Shown one piece after another: positions 15,375-24,551 of a stretch of DNA of 64,000 nt (position 1 is the first letter of the stretch; each line of letters begins with the position of its first letter). The stretch comes from Candidatus Omnitrophota bacterium (GTDB lineage Bacteria > Hinthialibacterota > Hinthialibacteria > Hinthialibacterales > JAKPRU01). The notes under the pieces were generated by a model. It saw only the letters and a list, made by a program, of their open reading frames with translations, did no database searches and was not told the DNA's origin. The stretch spans positions 52,504-116,503 of the forward strand of contig JAKQSI010000090.1 in NCBI GenBank assembly GCA_029570205.1, written 5' to 3'. Made by a program: the position numbers and the translations under genes.

Positions 15375-18320
15375 ATGAAGATCAAATCTGTATTCATCTC
15401 CTGTCTCCTGGCATTCCTTGCGTTCACATCCGCGCCAGATGGTTTTTCAGCCGATTCGGAACTGCAAGTCAATTACGCGCCCGCGATTCCGATGGGACTG
15501 ATCGGATCTTTCTACACCGATGCAGCCACGAAACCCTCTTCGATTGAAGATATCAAGAGTTGGGGGAATTATCTGTACCTCACCGTTCGTTACGTCAACG
15601 GCGATCAGAAATTGGAAATCTGGGACGTAAGAAATCCCGCCGCGCCGTTTCTCAGGCAGTCGTTGAGCTACGGCAATATCATGACCACACCTACCGATTA
15701 CTGGCGTTTCCCCTACGTGAATGTTCTCGACAACTCGATCCTGATCCGCTCGAATTTCAGCGATATTGTTTACCACCACAACGAATTGGGCGAGCTGGTC
15801 GAGGATGGTTGGTACGATTTCGCCCAGACTGTCGCCGAAATAAAGAACAACGAAGAATCGCTCTTTATGAGTGTCGCCGGGAGTTTCGGCACGTTCTTTG
15901 GTCGCCTGTTCGACCCCTACGAGGTTTTTCCCGAAGAGGAATACGGGTATGCCGTTCTCAATTTCGCCAATCCTCGCCATCCCTTCGTGGCGAACCTGGT
16001 TCCCTCGATTACCGATACGTGGTCCTCGGAAGCGTTCGCCGGACATCTGAACGGCGCTTTGGGTAATATCCCCGGAAACATTCGCATCGACATGAACCAA
16101 GTTACATTTTCCGGGCGAGAAATGCTGGCCAAGAGCCAGTTTGACGTATTCTGGAAACCACGGCTAGACAAGATCTTTAATACGGAGATTTTGGATCGCA
16201 CCGTTCGCGATCAAATCGAGACAATTGTGAAGAACCAACCGTACGCGGAGCAATTCGCCGACGCTGTCGAGCGCTATTTCCAAAGCCTGCAAATCGAGGC
16301 GGATCGCACCGTCGAAGGGGCAATCCGTAGCGGATACGGTGAGACGGAGAAGCTGCGGACGATTCTGAACGACTACAAGATCGACATGAACGAATCCGTC
16401 CGCTTCGCGATCCGCAAAATCGTGATGAAGGAATTATCCCTGACGCTGGAAAAAGAACTCTCCGTATCATTGTTCTCTCCCCTGTTGCAGGATTGGACCG
16501 GCGGCTTGTTCGCGATTCCGTCGTTTTCCTCCAAGGCCGACATGCTCCAATTCGTTTCGAGTATTTTGAACGAAAAACTCGACGCCGGCACGGTGGGCCG
16601 TTTCATTCTGGATAACTATATCGCTCCATACGTCGATACGCCGGATTGGATGCACTGGACCATGGAGCAATTCGTCGATGAGGTGGTCAATACCGACGCG
16701 GGGGAGGCGATCTCCGCCGCGATCGGGGCGGCTAACACGGTCGTCACCGCCGATGGATTTCTGGAGACGGCGCTTTCCCTGGTTCCGGAAGCGAAGAAGT
16801 TCTACCTCCCGGCGGGATTTCCCGAAGACGCGCGAGACGTTTTGGAATACGCCTTTTTCGAACACGGAGCCAAGCTCAACCGCCAGGGATTGGCGTTCAT
16901 AGAGATGCTGAAGTTCTATCAGTATTACAACGGCAATGACGATTATCTGAACTACGACAACGAACTGGCGCAGACCATCCAAGAAGTGCAGGAACAACTG
17001 GCGGGAACGCTCATCGACACGATCGAACCGTTCCTGGACGCCGTCTCGTTCGCCGGAGACTTGGCGGCCCGGATCGAGGAGTTCAGCAAAACACTGCTGA
17101 TCCGCGAACCGATTTCGCTGGCGATTTCGGAAGCCATTTCGGCTCATCTGGAAGCCTCCGGACTGGATGTCGATCTCAGCGTGCATCAGGCCTGTTTGAA
17201 TTATCGATTGTATCTAAGCCTCGACGATGCGTTTGGGATCACGGACAACGATCTTGCCGATGCGGATGATTTCGTCCGTACCCTGAAAGAGCAGATCGGC
17301 CAGGCGGAAACTCAAATCAAGACATACTGGGATGAAGGCAAGGGCAACGTCGTCTATATCGAAAAAGCCTTGCGTGAGGCGCTGGCGAACGTGTTGCAGG
17401 AAGCTTGGGGTGAGGTCGACTTGGACATGCCGATGGCGGATGCCCTCTATGAGTTTATCGGCCATCATATCGACTACCGCTGGACGTTCGGGCAGAACAT
17501 GGACGATCTCTTCCAGGATTTCGTCTACAGCGCCCTGGCGGATTATCCCGGCTACATCGAGTTTATCGGTGTGTGGGATCGCGCAGTGGGCGGCGATATC
17601 ATGGCCCGCTGGCAAGCCACATTCGAGGCGGCCAAATTCGCCGCCGCCGCTCTCGAGTGGACAGGGACCCTCGCTGCTACTTATGAAGGCGTCGAATTGA
17701 CACTGGAAGAGAGTTATCGACAAGCTGTAGCGGCCGCCTCAAAAAGCCTCCTGATGGAATTCGCCACGATTATGATGAGCGACATGCACGGCGGATTCTC
17801 CAAGTGGGCAACCACCACCGAAGCACTTGACTTCGCATTCGATGCCGCCACATTGACCTCGCTGGTGCCGGTGCGAACGGCAGCGTTCACCTGGGAAAAC
17901 CGCATTGGACTTCTGCCTCGGGAGGAATGGGATTACATGAATCCACGAAAGATCAGTCTGGTTCTTTTCGATCCGACCGATCCGGCGGGCCTCAAATACG
18001 AATCTGTCCTGCAGGGCGGCTGGGGCAACGTGGATTACGTACACTCCTGCCGGGGTGTCGTCGTGATCGGCGGGACTCTCTACGATGGAATCTGGCCCAA
18101 ACCATCCGCCATGTTCCTGGCGCTGGAGGAGAATCAAGTCGATGTCTACATCATCCACGACTACCGTCTGGCCGCTGCGGAAGGAATGTTGACCGCCAAT
18201 CATGGCGCGAATCTCGTGCTCTATGGCCCCGGCGGCGTGTTCCTGCTTCCCAATCCGCGAAACCTGAAAGCGGGTAATGCACAGCCGGGAACGGCGGTGA
18301 AGACCTGGAGACAATACTGA
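15375..18320 (+). CDS. Large exported protein: beta-propeller-like ends around a ~580-residue helical region
   Basis: 981 aa. Sec signal peptide at residues 1-25. Residues ~45-220 contain propeller-like strands of the LVIVD type (LEIWDVRNPAAPFL, YAVLNFANPRHPFV). From ~250 to ~825 the chain is almost wholly predicted alpha-helical by eye, with many amphipathic segments (QIETIVKNQPYAEQFADAV, TIQEVQEQLAGTLI, EAISAHLEASG). After ~830 propeller-like strands return (ISLVLFDPTDPAGLKYE, VVVIGGTLYDG, MFLALEENQVDVYIIHD). I know no family with this layout. The helical part may be an insertion in a propeller loop. No catalytic motif is visible. Located between the HAD gene and a second propeller protein, likely one transcript. 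Confidence 0.75.
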   Translation: MKIKSVFISCLLAFLAFTSAPDGFSADSELQVNYAPAIPMGLIGSFYTDAATKPSSIEDIKSWGNYLYLTVRYVNGDQKLEIWDVRNPAAPFLRQSLSYGNIMTTPTDYWRFPYVNVLDNSILIRSNFSDIVYHHNELGELVEDGWYDFAQTVAEIKNNEESLFMSVAGSFGTFFGRLFDPYEVFPEEEYGYAVLNFANPRHPFVANLVPSITDTWSSEAFAGHLNGALGNIPGNIRIDMNQVTFSGREMLAKSQFDVFWKPRLDKIFNTEILDRTVRDQIETIVKNQPYAEQFADAVERYFQSLQIEADRTVEGAIRSGYGETEKLRTILNDYKIDMNESVRFAIRKIVMKELSLTLEKELSVSLFSPLLQDWTGGLFAIPSFSSKADMLQFVSSILNEKLDAGTVGRFILDNYIAPYVDTPDWMHWTMEQFVDEVVNTDAGEAISAAIGAANTVVTADGFLETALSLVPEAKKFYLPAGFPEDARDVLEYAFFEHGAKLNRQGLAFIEMLKFYQYYNGNDDYLNYDNELAQTIQEVQEQLAGTLIDTIEPFLDAVSFAGDLAARIEEFSKTLLIREPISLAISEAISAHLEASGLDVDLSVHQACLNYRLYLSLDDAFGITDNDLADADDFVRTLKEQIGQAETQIKTYWDEGKGNVVYIEKALREALANVLQEAWGEVDLDMPMADALYEFIGHHIDYRWTFGQNMDDLFQDFVYSALADYPGYIEFIGVWDRAVGGDIMARWQATFEAAKFAAAALEWTGTLAATYEGVELTLEESYRQAVAAASKSLLMEFATIMMSDMHGGFSKWATTTEALDFAFDAATLTSLVPVRTAAFTWENRIGLLPREEWDYMNPRKISLVLFDPTDPAGLKYESVLQGGWGNVDYVHSCRGVVVIGGTLYDGIWPKPSAMFLALEENQVDVYIIHDYRLAAAEGMLTANHGANLVLYGPGGVFLLPNPRNLKAGNAQPGTAVKTWRQY

Positions 18321-18390
18321 ACGCTCGTACTATGAAACATGAATCCCACTCTGAGTAGCGATTGGATTTCCACCTTGGAGGAACAAGACA

Positions 18391-20748
18391 ATGGTGCGGA
18401 GAGACTCAATCAAATTCATGCAGCGTGTTGTGTACGGCTGCGCGATTCTTCTGGTGGCGGTGCTTTCGGTACAGGCCGATAAATACCCCGTCAAGGTGGG
18501 AGTGTTTAAACAGGAAGTAACCGTTGTGTACGGTCTGCAGGATGGCCTTCCCTCTGTCGAGGCGACTGCTGTAGCGATTGCGCCGGATGGACCAGTGTAT
18601 GCCGGGACAAAGAAGGGCCTGGCTGTTCTGAAAGAGGGGCGGTGGAACAAGGTGTATAGCGGATCGATTTTTGCGTCGGTAACGGACGGGGATCGAATAC
18701 TTGCCGCGGCGGGAAAAGATCTGGTTTCTGTCGGTCCGGACGGTGTCGAGCCACTCTTGCCATTGCCCCCCGGAGAAGTGTTGCGGATGGCCTCTAAGAA
18801 CGGGATTGTCTACCTGGCTATGACCAGCGGGTTGTACCGCTTGGAAAACAAGGCTCTCGCTGCGGATGACACGCTGAATGGAATGCTGGGGGAAAACAAA
18901 CACGTCTATTCGGTAGCAGCGGATGATAAAGGAACACTAGCCGTCGGTGCGGAGTCCGGTCTTTTCAGGAAAGAAGCGGGACAGAACTGGATGGCCTTGT
19001 ATCCGTTCGACAAGACCGGTCGCCGCTGGGCGCCGCGAAGTGTCCGGGGCGTGGCGTTTGACTCCAGGGGACGGCTGTGGTTCGCAAGTCCGCAGGGGGT
19101 CGGATGCTATGACGGAGCATGGACATTATATGAAGGAAAGGATGGACTCCCGTTTAACGATTTCACCACCTTGTGCGCAGGGGAGGACGGCGTTGTCTGG
19201 TTCGGGACCCAAATGGGCGCCATTCGGTTCGATGGGCAAAACTGGGCGTATCGTCAGGGCCGCGCATGGCTGCCTGATGATAGAGTAGTGAATATGGCGG
19301 TCAATGCAAACGGAGACGCCTGGTTTGCAACACCCGGCGGTGTCGGGGTCATCGAACGCCGCCCGATGACACTCGCCGAAAAAGCGGAATTCTACGAAGA
19401 CGAAATGGAGAAATACATTCGCCGGACAGAATATGGCTATGTTTCCGAGGTCGGACTTGGAAAACCCGGGGACAAAAGCGAAATTCATTACTCCGACAGT
19501 GACAATGACGGCCTCTGGACCGGCATGTACGGCGCGGGCGAGTGCTTCGCCTACGCGGCAACGAAAGATCCGAAAGCGAAAGACCGTGCGAAACGGGCGT
19601 TTGAGGCGCTGCGGTTTCTCAGTATCGCGCCGGTCGGCGGCGAAGTGCAACAGCAACCGGGATATGTGGCACGGACCGTCGTTCCCACAACGGAACCGAA
19701 TCCGAACGCACACTATACACTCGAAGGCCAGCAGCGTACCCGTGCCACCCGCGATTCGCTCTGGAAAGTCTATACGCCCCGATATCCCCTTACGGCGGAC
19801 AAAAAGTACTGGTACAAAACCGATGTCAGTTCGGATGAATTGGACGGACATTATTTCTTCTACCCGGCTTATTACGACTTGGTAGCCGATACGCCGGAAG
19901 AAAAAGAGCGTGTACGTGAGGTGGTCCGCAACATCACAGATCATCTGGTCCGTAACGATTTCTGTATGATCGACTTCGATGGGACACCCACGCGCTGGGC
20001 GGTCTATTCACCCGCAAAACTCAATCACGACCATAACTGGTACGCCGAGCGGGGACTCAAGTCGCTCAGCATTCTCTCCTACCTGGCCGTAGCGGAACAT
20101 ATTACCGGCGATCCGAAATACGGTGAAGCGGCCAACCGGCTCCGTCAGGAACATGCATTCGATACGAATATCATGATCCCCAAAGTCCATAACGGAATCG
20201 GTTCGGGGAACCAGTCCGATGATGAGATGTTCTTTATGTGTTTCTACAACCTGGTGAAATACACAAAAGATGACACATTACGCGAACGGGTTACATTTGC
20301 CTTTTATGAGCATTGGGTCCGCGAGTTTCCGGAAGTGAATCCGTTCTTTAATTTCGCCTACGCCGCATCGGGAATGGGAACGCAATACACCGATCCCTGG
20401 GGGACACACGATCTATCCCCGTGGGATGGCTGGCTGACCGATTCCATTGACACGCTGGAGGGATTTCCGCTGGATCGATGCAACTGGGCACGTCACAACA
20501 GCCATCGGCTCGATATCGTTTTTCTCGAACCGCAGGCCGCGTTCGAATCCTTTGCCCGTAACCGTAAAAATCGCCGTCGCGGCTATTTAGTGAACGGCAA
20601 GGTGTTACCGGTACAGGAACGTCACTTTAATCATTGGAACACAGACCCATGGGAATTGGATTATGGCGGAAATGGGCAGGGTCTCGCCGGCGGAACAGTC
20701 TTCTTGCTCCCGTATTATATGGGCTTGTACCACGGGTTTATCGAGTAG
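18391..20748 (+). CDS. Exported protein: two-component-regulator-type propeller fused to an (alpha/alpha) barrel-like domain
   Basis: 785 aa. ATG 18391 follows TTGGAGGAA. Signal peptide to about residue 29 (SVQA/D). Residues ~35-325 are Reg_prop-like blades (VYAGTKKGLAVLKEGRW, LWFASPQGVGCYDGAWTLYE, VWFGTQMGAIRFDGQNW, AWFATPGGVGVIE), normally seen in sensor parts of hybrid histidine kinases. Here no kinase follows. Residues ~330-785 instead are Trp/Tyr-rich helices (LWTGMYGAGECFAYAATKD, HNWYAERGLKSLSILSYLAV, FYNLVKYTKDD) resembling six-hairpin toroid glycosidases or lyases. Probably periplasmic or secreted, binding or cleaving a glycan; catalytic residues are not assignable by eye. Downstream of the 981-aa propeller protein by 70 bases. 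Confidence 0.75.
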   Translation: MVRRDSIKFMQRVVYGCAILLVAVLSVQADKYPVKVGVFKQEVTVVYGLQDGLPSVEATAVAIAPDGPVYAGTKKGLAVLKEGRWNKVYSGSIFASVTDGDRILAAAGKDLVSVGPDGVEPLLPLPPGEVLRMASKNGIVYLAMTSGLYRLENKALAADDTLNGMLGENKHVYSVAADDKGTLAVGAESGLFRKEAGQNWMALYPFDKTGRRWAPRSVRGVAFDSRGRLWFASPQGVGCYDGAWTLYEGKDGLPFNDFTTLCAGEDGVVWFGTQMGAIRFDGQNWAYRQGRAWLPDDRVVNMAVNANGDAWFATPGGVGVIERRPMTLAEKAEFYEDEMEKYIRRTEYGYVSEVGLGKPGDKSEIHYSDSDNDGLWTGMYGAGECFAYAATKDPKAKDRAKRAFEALRFLSIAPVGGEVQQQPGYVARTVVPTTEPNPNAHYTLEGQQRTRATRDSLWKVYTPRYPLTADKKYWYKTDVSSDELDGHYFFYPAYYDLVADTPEEKERVREVVRNITDHLVRNDFCMIDFDGTPTRWAVYSPAKLNHDHNWYAERGLKSLSILSYLAVAEHITGDPKYGEAANRLRQEHAFDTNIMIPKVHNGIGSGNQSDDEMFFMCFYNLVKYTKDDTLRERVTFAFYEHWVREFPEVNPFFNFAYAASGMGTQYTDPWGTHDLSPWDGWLTDSIDTLEGFPLDRCNWARHNSHRLDIVFLEPQAAFESFARNRKNRRRGYLVNGKVLPVQERHFNHWNTDPWELDYGGNGQGLAGGTVFLLPYYMGLYHGFIE

Positions 20749-20815
20749 TCTGTCGATTGGGAAGGGAAGGGAAGAGATCGATCCTCTTTTGCAGGAGCGT
20801 TCCGCGCCGGTCCGC

Positions 20816-21130
20816 TCACCCGCCGCCGACAGCCAGCATGGACTGACTGTACTTCGAGCGAAGCGCATCCAACTCCTGCCGGATGTCCTCAATCCTCTTC
20901 AGGTATTGCGGGATTTCTTCCTGAACCACTTCCATCATTCCGACATCCCCTTCCCGGATGTTCTTCAGCCGAACATCGTCCAACACCAGGATCATTGCTT
21001 CCAGGAATTCCAGCCGGTCCAGGAGTTTTTTCTCTTTACGGACCCAGGAATCCCCGGCGGTTCGCAGGCGGTCTCCGTAAAAAACGGTCTGTTTTGAACG
21101 CGAGTCGGGTAATTGCACCAATTCTCCCAT
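20816..21130 (-). CDS. Small helical protein of unknown function
   Basis: 104 aa with start at 21130; AGGAGG lies six bases upstream, so the longer frame to 21193 is unlikely. Charged and helical, especially the C-terminal half (EIPQYLKRIEDIRQELDALRSKY), which could form a coiled coil. No Cys, no membrane segment, no signal peptide. Not recognised. It is divergent from the ABC exporter and convergent with the propeller protein. Confidence 0.6.
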   Translation of the reverse strand: MGELVQLPDSRSKQTVFYGDRLRTAGDSWVRKEKKLLDRLEFLEAMILVLDDVRLKNIREGDVGMMEVVQEEIPQYLKRIEDIRQELDALRSKYSQSMLAVGGG

Positions 21131-21286
21131 GGCATCCTCCTGAATGAGAACACCCATGGGAATCGCAAAGATCATACCTGTCCCAACAGGCACAATAAGT
21201 CACCTGTTTTCGAATACTTACGAAAGATCGTTCTCCACAGCATAAGGAATTTTCTGCCCGGATATCGGCAAAACTCGTTCCTTAAC

Positions 21287-21316
21287 TTGCAAAGGAACGA
21301 TGCACCTTCTTACAAT
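21287..21316 (+). promoter_or_regulatory. Sigma-70-type promoter for the ABC exporter
   Basis: TTGCAA (21287-21292), 18-base spacer, TACAAT (21311-21316). It lies ~57 bases before the exporter start, in the 242-base divergent gap. Predicted by eye. Confidence 0.5.
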
Positions 21317-21372
21317 GGAGCGGTGGAATCTCTGGAGACAGGTCCCGAGAATGATTGGAAAGCAGGAGCCTG

Positions 21373-23463
21373 ATGACAGATTGGCAAAGAATCGGCGTGT
21401 TGATTCGAGCGGTTTTGCGCTATCGAATCCGTCTCGCCATCGCATTGATTTGCAGTCTCTTTGTGTCGATTTTCGGCGTCGGTTCCATTGTGATGCTCAA
21501 GCCGGTCCTGGATCTCTTGTTTCAGCAGGTGGAAACCGTTCCACCGATGAAATACAGCCTGAAAAATCAATCCATCGAGATGATCGTCGGCCTCCCCGGC
21601 GTGGACTCATCGGGAATCGCCATTTCACAAGATGGCCCAACCGTCCGCATCTCCGCGCCGAAACTTCCCGCCGGCGACTGGTTCAGCGAGCGCTACCTGC
21701 CGGAAAAACTGGAACTGGAGTCGAAGATACTCGATCAGGCGGAACCGGATGAGAAACCGCTTTCCTGGATCGGGATTGGGCAAAGTCGGGACCGATTGGG
21801 GGAAATCTTCCGTCCGGTGTATATCCGGCTTCTGCGTTATATGCAGGAGAATCGCCTGGGCGTCCTGGCAATGGTGGCGGCCATAGCGCTGTTTCTAACT
21901 CTTCTCAAATGCGTGTTCAGTTTCGCGCAGCTGTATTTCAGCAATTGGATTGGTCAGCGGGTCATTCTGGATATTCGCGAAAAGCTGTTTCATCACTTGC
22001 TGGCCATGGACATGGGTTTTTTTAAGGCCCGAAGAAGCGGGGAGTTGCTCTCCTATCTCACCATCGATGTCGAACTGATGGGCAGCTATGTGTTCGCAGT
22101 GTTCGGGGAGGCGCTGCTGGAGCCACTGATTATCCTCGCGACTCTGGTCACCCTGTTGTGCCTTTATCCGCTCCTGACCACGGTTTATTTATTGTTGCTG
22201 CCCCTGACTGTCTTGATCGTAGCCGTTCTGGGAGCGCGGATTCGGAAAGCGCGTGCTTCCACCCAGGGCGCGCTCGGCTCCATGAACGCCCTTCTGCAGG
22301 AGACCTTTTCGGCGATGCCGATCATCAAGGCGTTCCGGATGCAGGATGAACGGAAACGAAAATTCTCCGCCGAAAACCGCAAGATATTCCGTTCGGTGAT
22401 GCGGATCATCAAAACCAGAGGGATCTCGACCTCGCTTACGGAGACCCTCGGCGCGATCGGCGTTCTGGGTGTTCTTCTGCTGGGTGGGTATTTTGTATTT
22501 CAGCGTGGGATGGAGGCCACTTCGTTTCTTGTGTACATCTTCATGCTGGCCAATCTGTACCAACCGATCAAACGTCTGAACAGATCTTACAACACTATCC
22601 AGCAGGGTATGGCCGGGATGGACCGGATTTTCGGAATCCTTGATCTGGAATCACAAATCAGCGACCGTCCGGACGCACGTGATCTCCCCGAATTCAAGCA
22701 GGAAATTGTCTTTGATCACGTATGCTTCTCTTACGACGGCAGGGTCCCGGTTCTCACCGACATCTCTTTCACGGTTCCACGAGGAAAAGTTATCGCGCTG
22801 GTCGGCCCCAGCGGAGCCGGGAAAAGTACATTGGTGAGCCTTATCCCGCGTTTTCACGATCCGACTTCCGGCCGGATATCCATTGACGGATATGATCTGC
22901 GCAGTCTTACTCTCGACTCCCTGCGAGCCAAGATCGGACTCGTGCCGCAGGAAACGCTGCTGTTCAGCGACACGTTGAGAGTAAACATTTCCTGTGGGAA
23001 CGATACCTATCCCTGGGAGCGAATTGAGGCCGTGGCGAAGGATGCGCAGGTAGATAGATTCGCCCGTGAATTGCCGGACGGCTATGACACCGTGATCGGG
23101 GAACGCGGCTGCACCCTCTCCGGGGGCCAGGCGCAACGTGTTGCAATTGCCCGTGCCTTGCTGAAAGATCCGCCCATCCTGATTCTGGATGAGGCAACCT
23201 CATCACTGGACTCCGAATCGGAACTTCTCATTCGGCAGGCCCTGGACCGGCTGATGGAGAACCGCACGGTATTTGTGATCGCTCACCGCCTCTCCACCAT
23301 CTTGCACGCCGATATGATCCTCGTCCTGGACAACGGACGAATTGCAGATATTGGTAAGCACTCAGAACTCCTCCAGCGATGCCCGCTCTATCAACGTCTC
23401 TATGAGCTGCAATTTGCCTCCGCCAGAGCTGTAGAGGATGGAGAGAGCGTGACCCGTATGTAG
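21373..23463 (+). CDS. MsbA-like ABC exporter (fused membrane and ATPase domains)
   Basis: 696 aa half-transporter from ATG 21373 (GCAGGAGCC upstream). The membrane domain covers ~1-420 with six predicted helices; the ATPase has Walker A GPSGAGKST, Q-loop VPQE, signature LSGGQAQR, Walker B ILILDEATSS and the switch AHRLS. This arrangement is that of lipid/lipid A flippases and other homodimeric exporters. Unusual is ~115 residues between the first and second membrane helices (VETVPPMKYSL to YMQENRLG), far longer than the short loop of MsbA; by topology this loop would be outside the cytoplasm. The substrate could be lipid A core or another envelope lipid; not provable here. Its last codons form one arm of a hairpin repeat. 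Confidence 0.88.
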   Translation: MTDWQRIGVLIRAVLRYRIRLAIALICSLFVSIFGVGSIVMLKPVLDLLFQQVETVPPMKYSLKNQSIEMIVGLPGVDSSGIAISQDGPTVRISAPKLPAGDWFSERYLPEKLELESKILDQAEPDEKPLSWIGIGQSRDRLGEIFRPVYIRLLRYMQENRLGVLAMVAAIALFLTLLKCVFSFAQLYFSNWIGQRVILDIREKLFHHLLAMDMGFFKARRSGELLSYLTIDVELMGSYVFAVFGEALLEPLIILATLVTLLCLYPLLTTVYLLLLPLTVLIVAVLGARIRKARASTQGALGSMNALLQETFSAMPIIKAFRMQDERKRKFSAENRKIFRSVMRIIKTRGISTSLTETLGAIGVLGVLLLGGYFVFQRGMEATSFLVYIFMLANLYQPIKRLNRSYNTIQQGMAGMDRIFGILDLESQISDRPDARDLPEFKQEIVFDHVCFSYDGRVPVLTDISFTVPRGKVIALVGPSGAGKSTLVSLIPRFHDPTSGRISIDGYDLRSLTLDSLRAKIGLVPQETLLFSDTLRVNISCGNDTYPWERIEAVAKDAQVDRFARELPDGYDTVIGERGCTLSGGQAQRVAIARALLKDPPILILDEATSSLDSESELLIRQALDRLMENRTVFVIAHRLSTILHADMILVLDNGRIADIGKHSELLQRCPLYQRLYELQFASARAVEDGESVTRM

Positions 23464-23493
23464 GGGCGACGCATGGTCGCCCCTGCATACGGG
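23453..23493. repeat. Family E hairpin repeat between convergent genes
   Basis: An 18-base arm starting CCCGTATG is repeated inverted after a 5-base loop (GCATG); the core is GGGGCGAC / GTCGCCCC. The left arm overlaps the end of the ABC exporter, whose stop TAG lies within it. It probably also serves as a bidirectional terminator for the exporter and panC. Related GGGGCA/TGCCCC units are at 28138-28168 and 34552-34622. Confidence 0.75.
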
Positions 23494-23512
23494 TGGCCAA
23501 ATGGATTCCGTC

Positions 23513-24379
23513 TCAATCCCGCAACGGATAAATCTGGGGCGACACATCAAGATTGTCTATCAGCCGACAACTCCCGACATAAATCGCTCCGATCAACAAA
23601 TCCTCCGGAGAAACCTCTTCCACCGCGCGAAAACAACGCCGATTAACTACACCGATATAATCCGTACGAACATGCGGCTCCGCGGCTATTACGCGACGCA
23701 TGGCCTCTGTTAGACGCTCGCCGGAATGCTCACCCTGTTTGTACAGATCGCGGCCCAGTTGAAGCGCGCGAAATAACACCAGCGCCGCCTTCCTGTCTTC
23801 CGCAGTCAGATAGGTATTCCGCGAAGACATCGCGAGGCCGTCCGGTTCGCGAACGGTTTCTCCGACAATCACCTGAATGGGAAATTTCAGATCTCGGACC
23901 ATTTGTTTGAGTACCGCGACCTGCTGAGCATCTTTCTGTCCGAAATAAGCCCGATTCGGCTGTGTGATATGAAACATCTGGCTAATAACGGTGGTGACCC
24001 CCCGGAAATGGGTAGGGCGCGTCGCTCCGCACCAGCCCCGGCTGGGACCGCCGGTCTCGACATAAGTCACATAATCGGGCGGATACATCTCTTCGGGGGT
24101 CGGCAGGAAAACGGCGGAGATTCCCAATTCCCGCAGCATTTTCAAATCGCGTTCCTCATCGCGCGGATAGCGCGCCAGATCCTCGCCGGGACCGAATTGC
24201 GTGGGATTGACAAACACAGTTACCACCGTTCGCCCGCCGTCCGCTAAAGAAAGCCGGCACAGAGACAGATGCCCTTCATGCAAATAACCCATGGTCGGAA
24301 CAACGCCGATTTCCTTGCCGGCAGCGCGCGGCTCCCGCACCCACCGCATCATTTCATTAACTTGACGAATGATATCCAT
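23513..24379 (-). CDS. panC: Pantothenate synthetase
   Basis: 288 aa, normal length. Start at 24379 (MDIIRQVNEM); the longer frame runs back into a repeat. It joins pantoate and beta-alanine with ATP, the last step of pantothenate (vitamin B5) synthesis, in the cytoplasm. Seen: VVPTMGYLHEGHLSL with the HxGH nucleotide motif at residues 34-37, FVNPTQFGPGEDLARYPR, FGQKDAQQ, and the MSSRN loop equivalent to KMSKS. No panB or panD nearby. Convergent with the ABC exporter, sharing the hairpin at 23453-23493. Confidence 0.95.
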   Translation of the reverse strand: MDIIRQVNEMMRWVREPRAAGKEIGVVPTMGYLHEGHLSLCRLSLADGGRTVVTVFVNPTQFGPGEDLARYPRDEERDLKMLRELGISAVFLPTPEEMYPPDYVTYVETGGPSRGWCGATRPTHFRGVTTVISQMFHITQPNRAYFGQKDAQQVAVLKQMVRDLKFPIQVIVGETVREPDGLAMSSRNTYLTAEDRKAALVLFRALQLGRDLYKQGEHSGERLTEAMRRVIAAEPHVRTDYIGVVNRRCFRAVEEVSPEDLLIGAIYVGSCRLIDNLDVSPQIYPLRD

Positions 24380-24416
24380 ACGATTTTCTCTACCTCTTTG
24401 GTTTTTGCTTCCGTCC

Positions 24417-24473
24417 GCTCCTCCCAAGAAAGCTCGGTCATCGACAGGCAGGGACGCCTGTCCCACCAGTGGG
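24417..24473 (-). repeat. Family F composite repeat, partial extra copy
   Basis: 57 bases identical to 24552-24608, 135 bases apart. Contains CAGGCAGGGACGCCTG, an internal palindrome, followed by TCCCACCAGTGGG. This copy holds only one end of the composite element. Confidence 0.85.
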
Positions 24474-24551
24474 AGCGAAGTATGGCAATCTCATCGTTGG
24501 AGCATGTAAACCTGAGATCGCTATGTCGCAGCGCGTCGCAGACTCCGGGCT

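Noticed and set aside
14066-15472. Minus-strand 468-residue ORF
   Set aside because: Covers the HAD gene, which has all four catalytic motifs; the antisense frame has no domain and includes repeat sequence.
20765-20792. Possible terminator after the 785-aa propeller gene
   Set aside because: AAGAG/CTCTT stem is only five base pairs with a short T-run; too weak to call.
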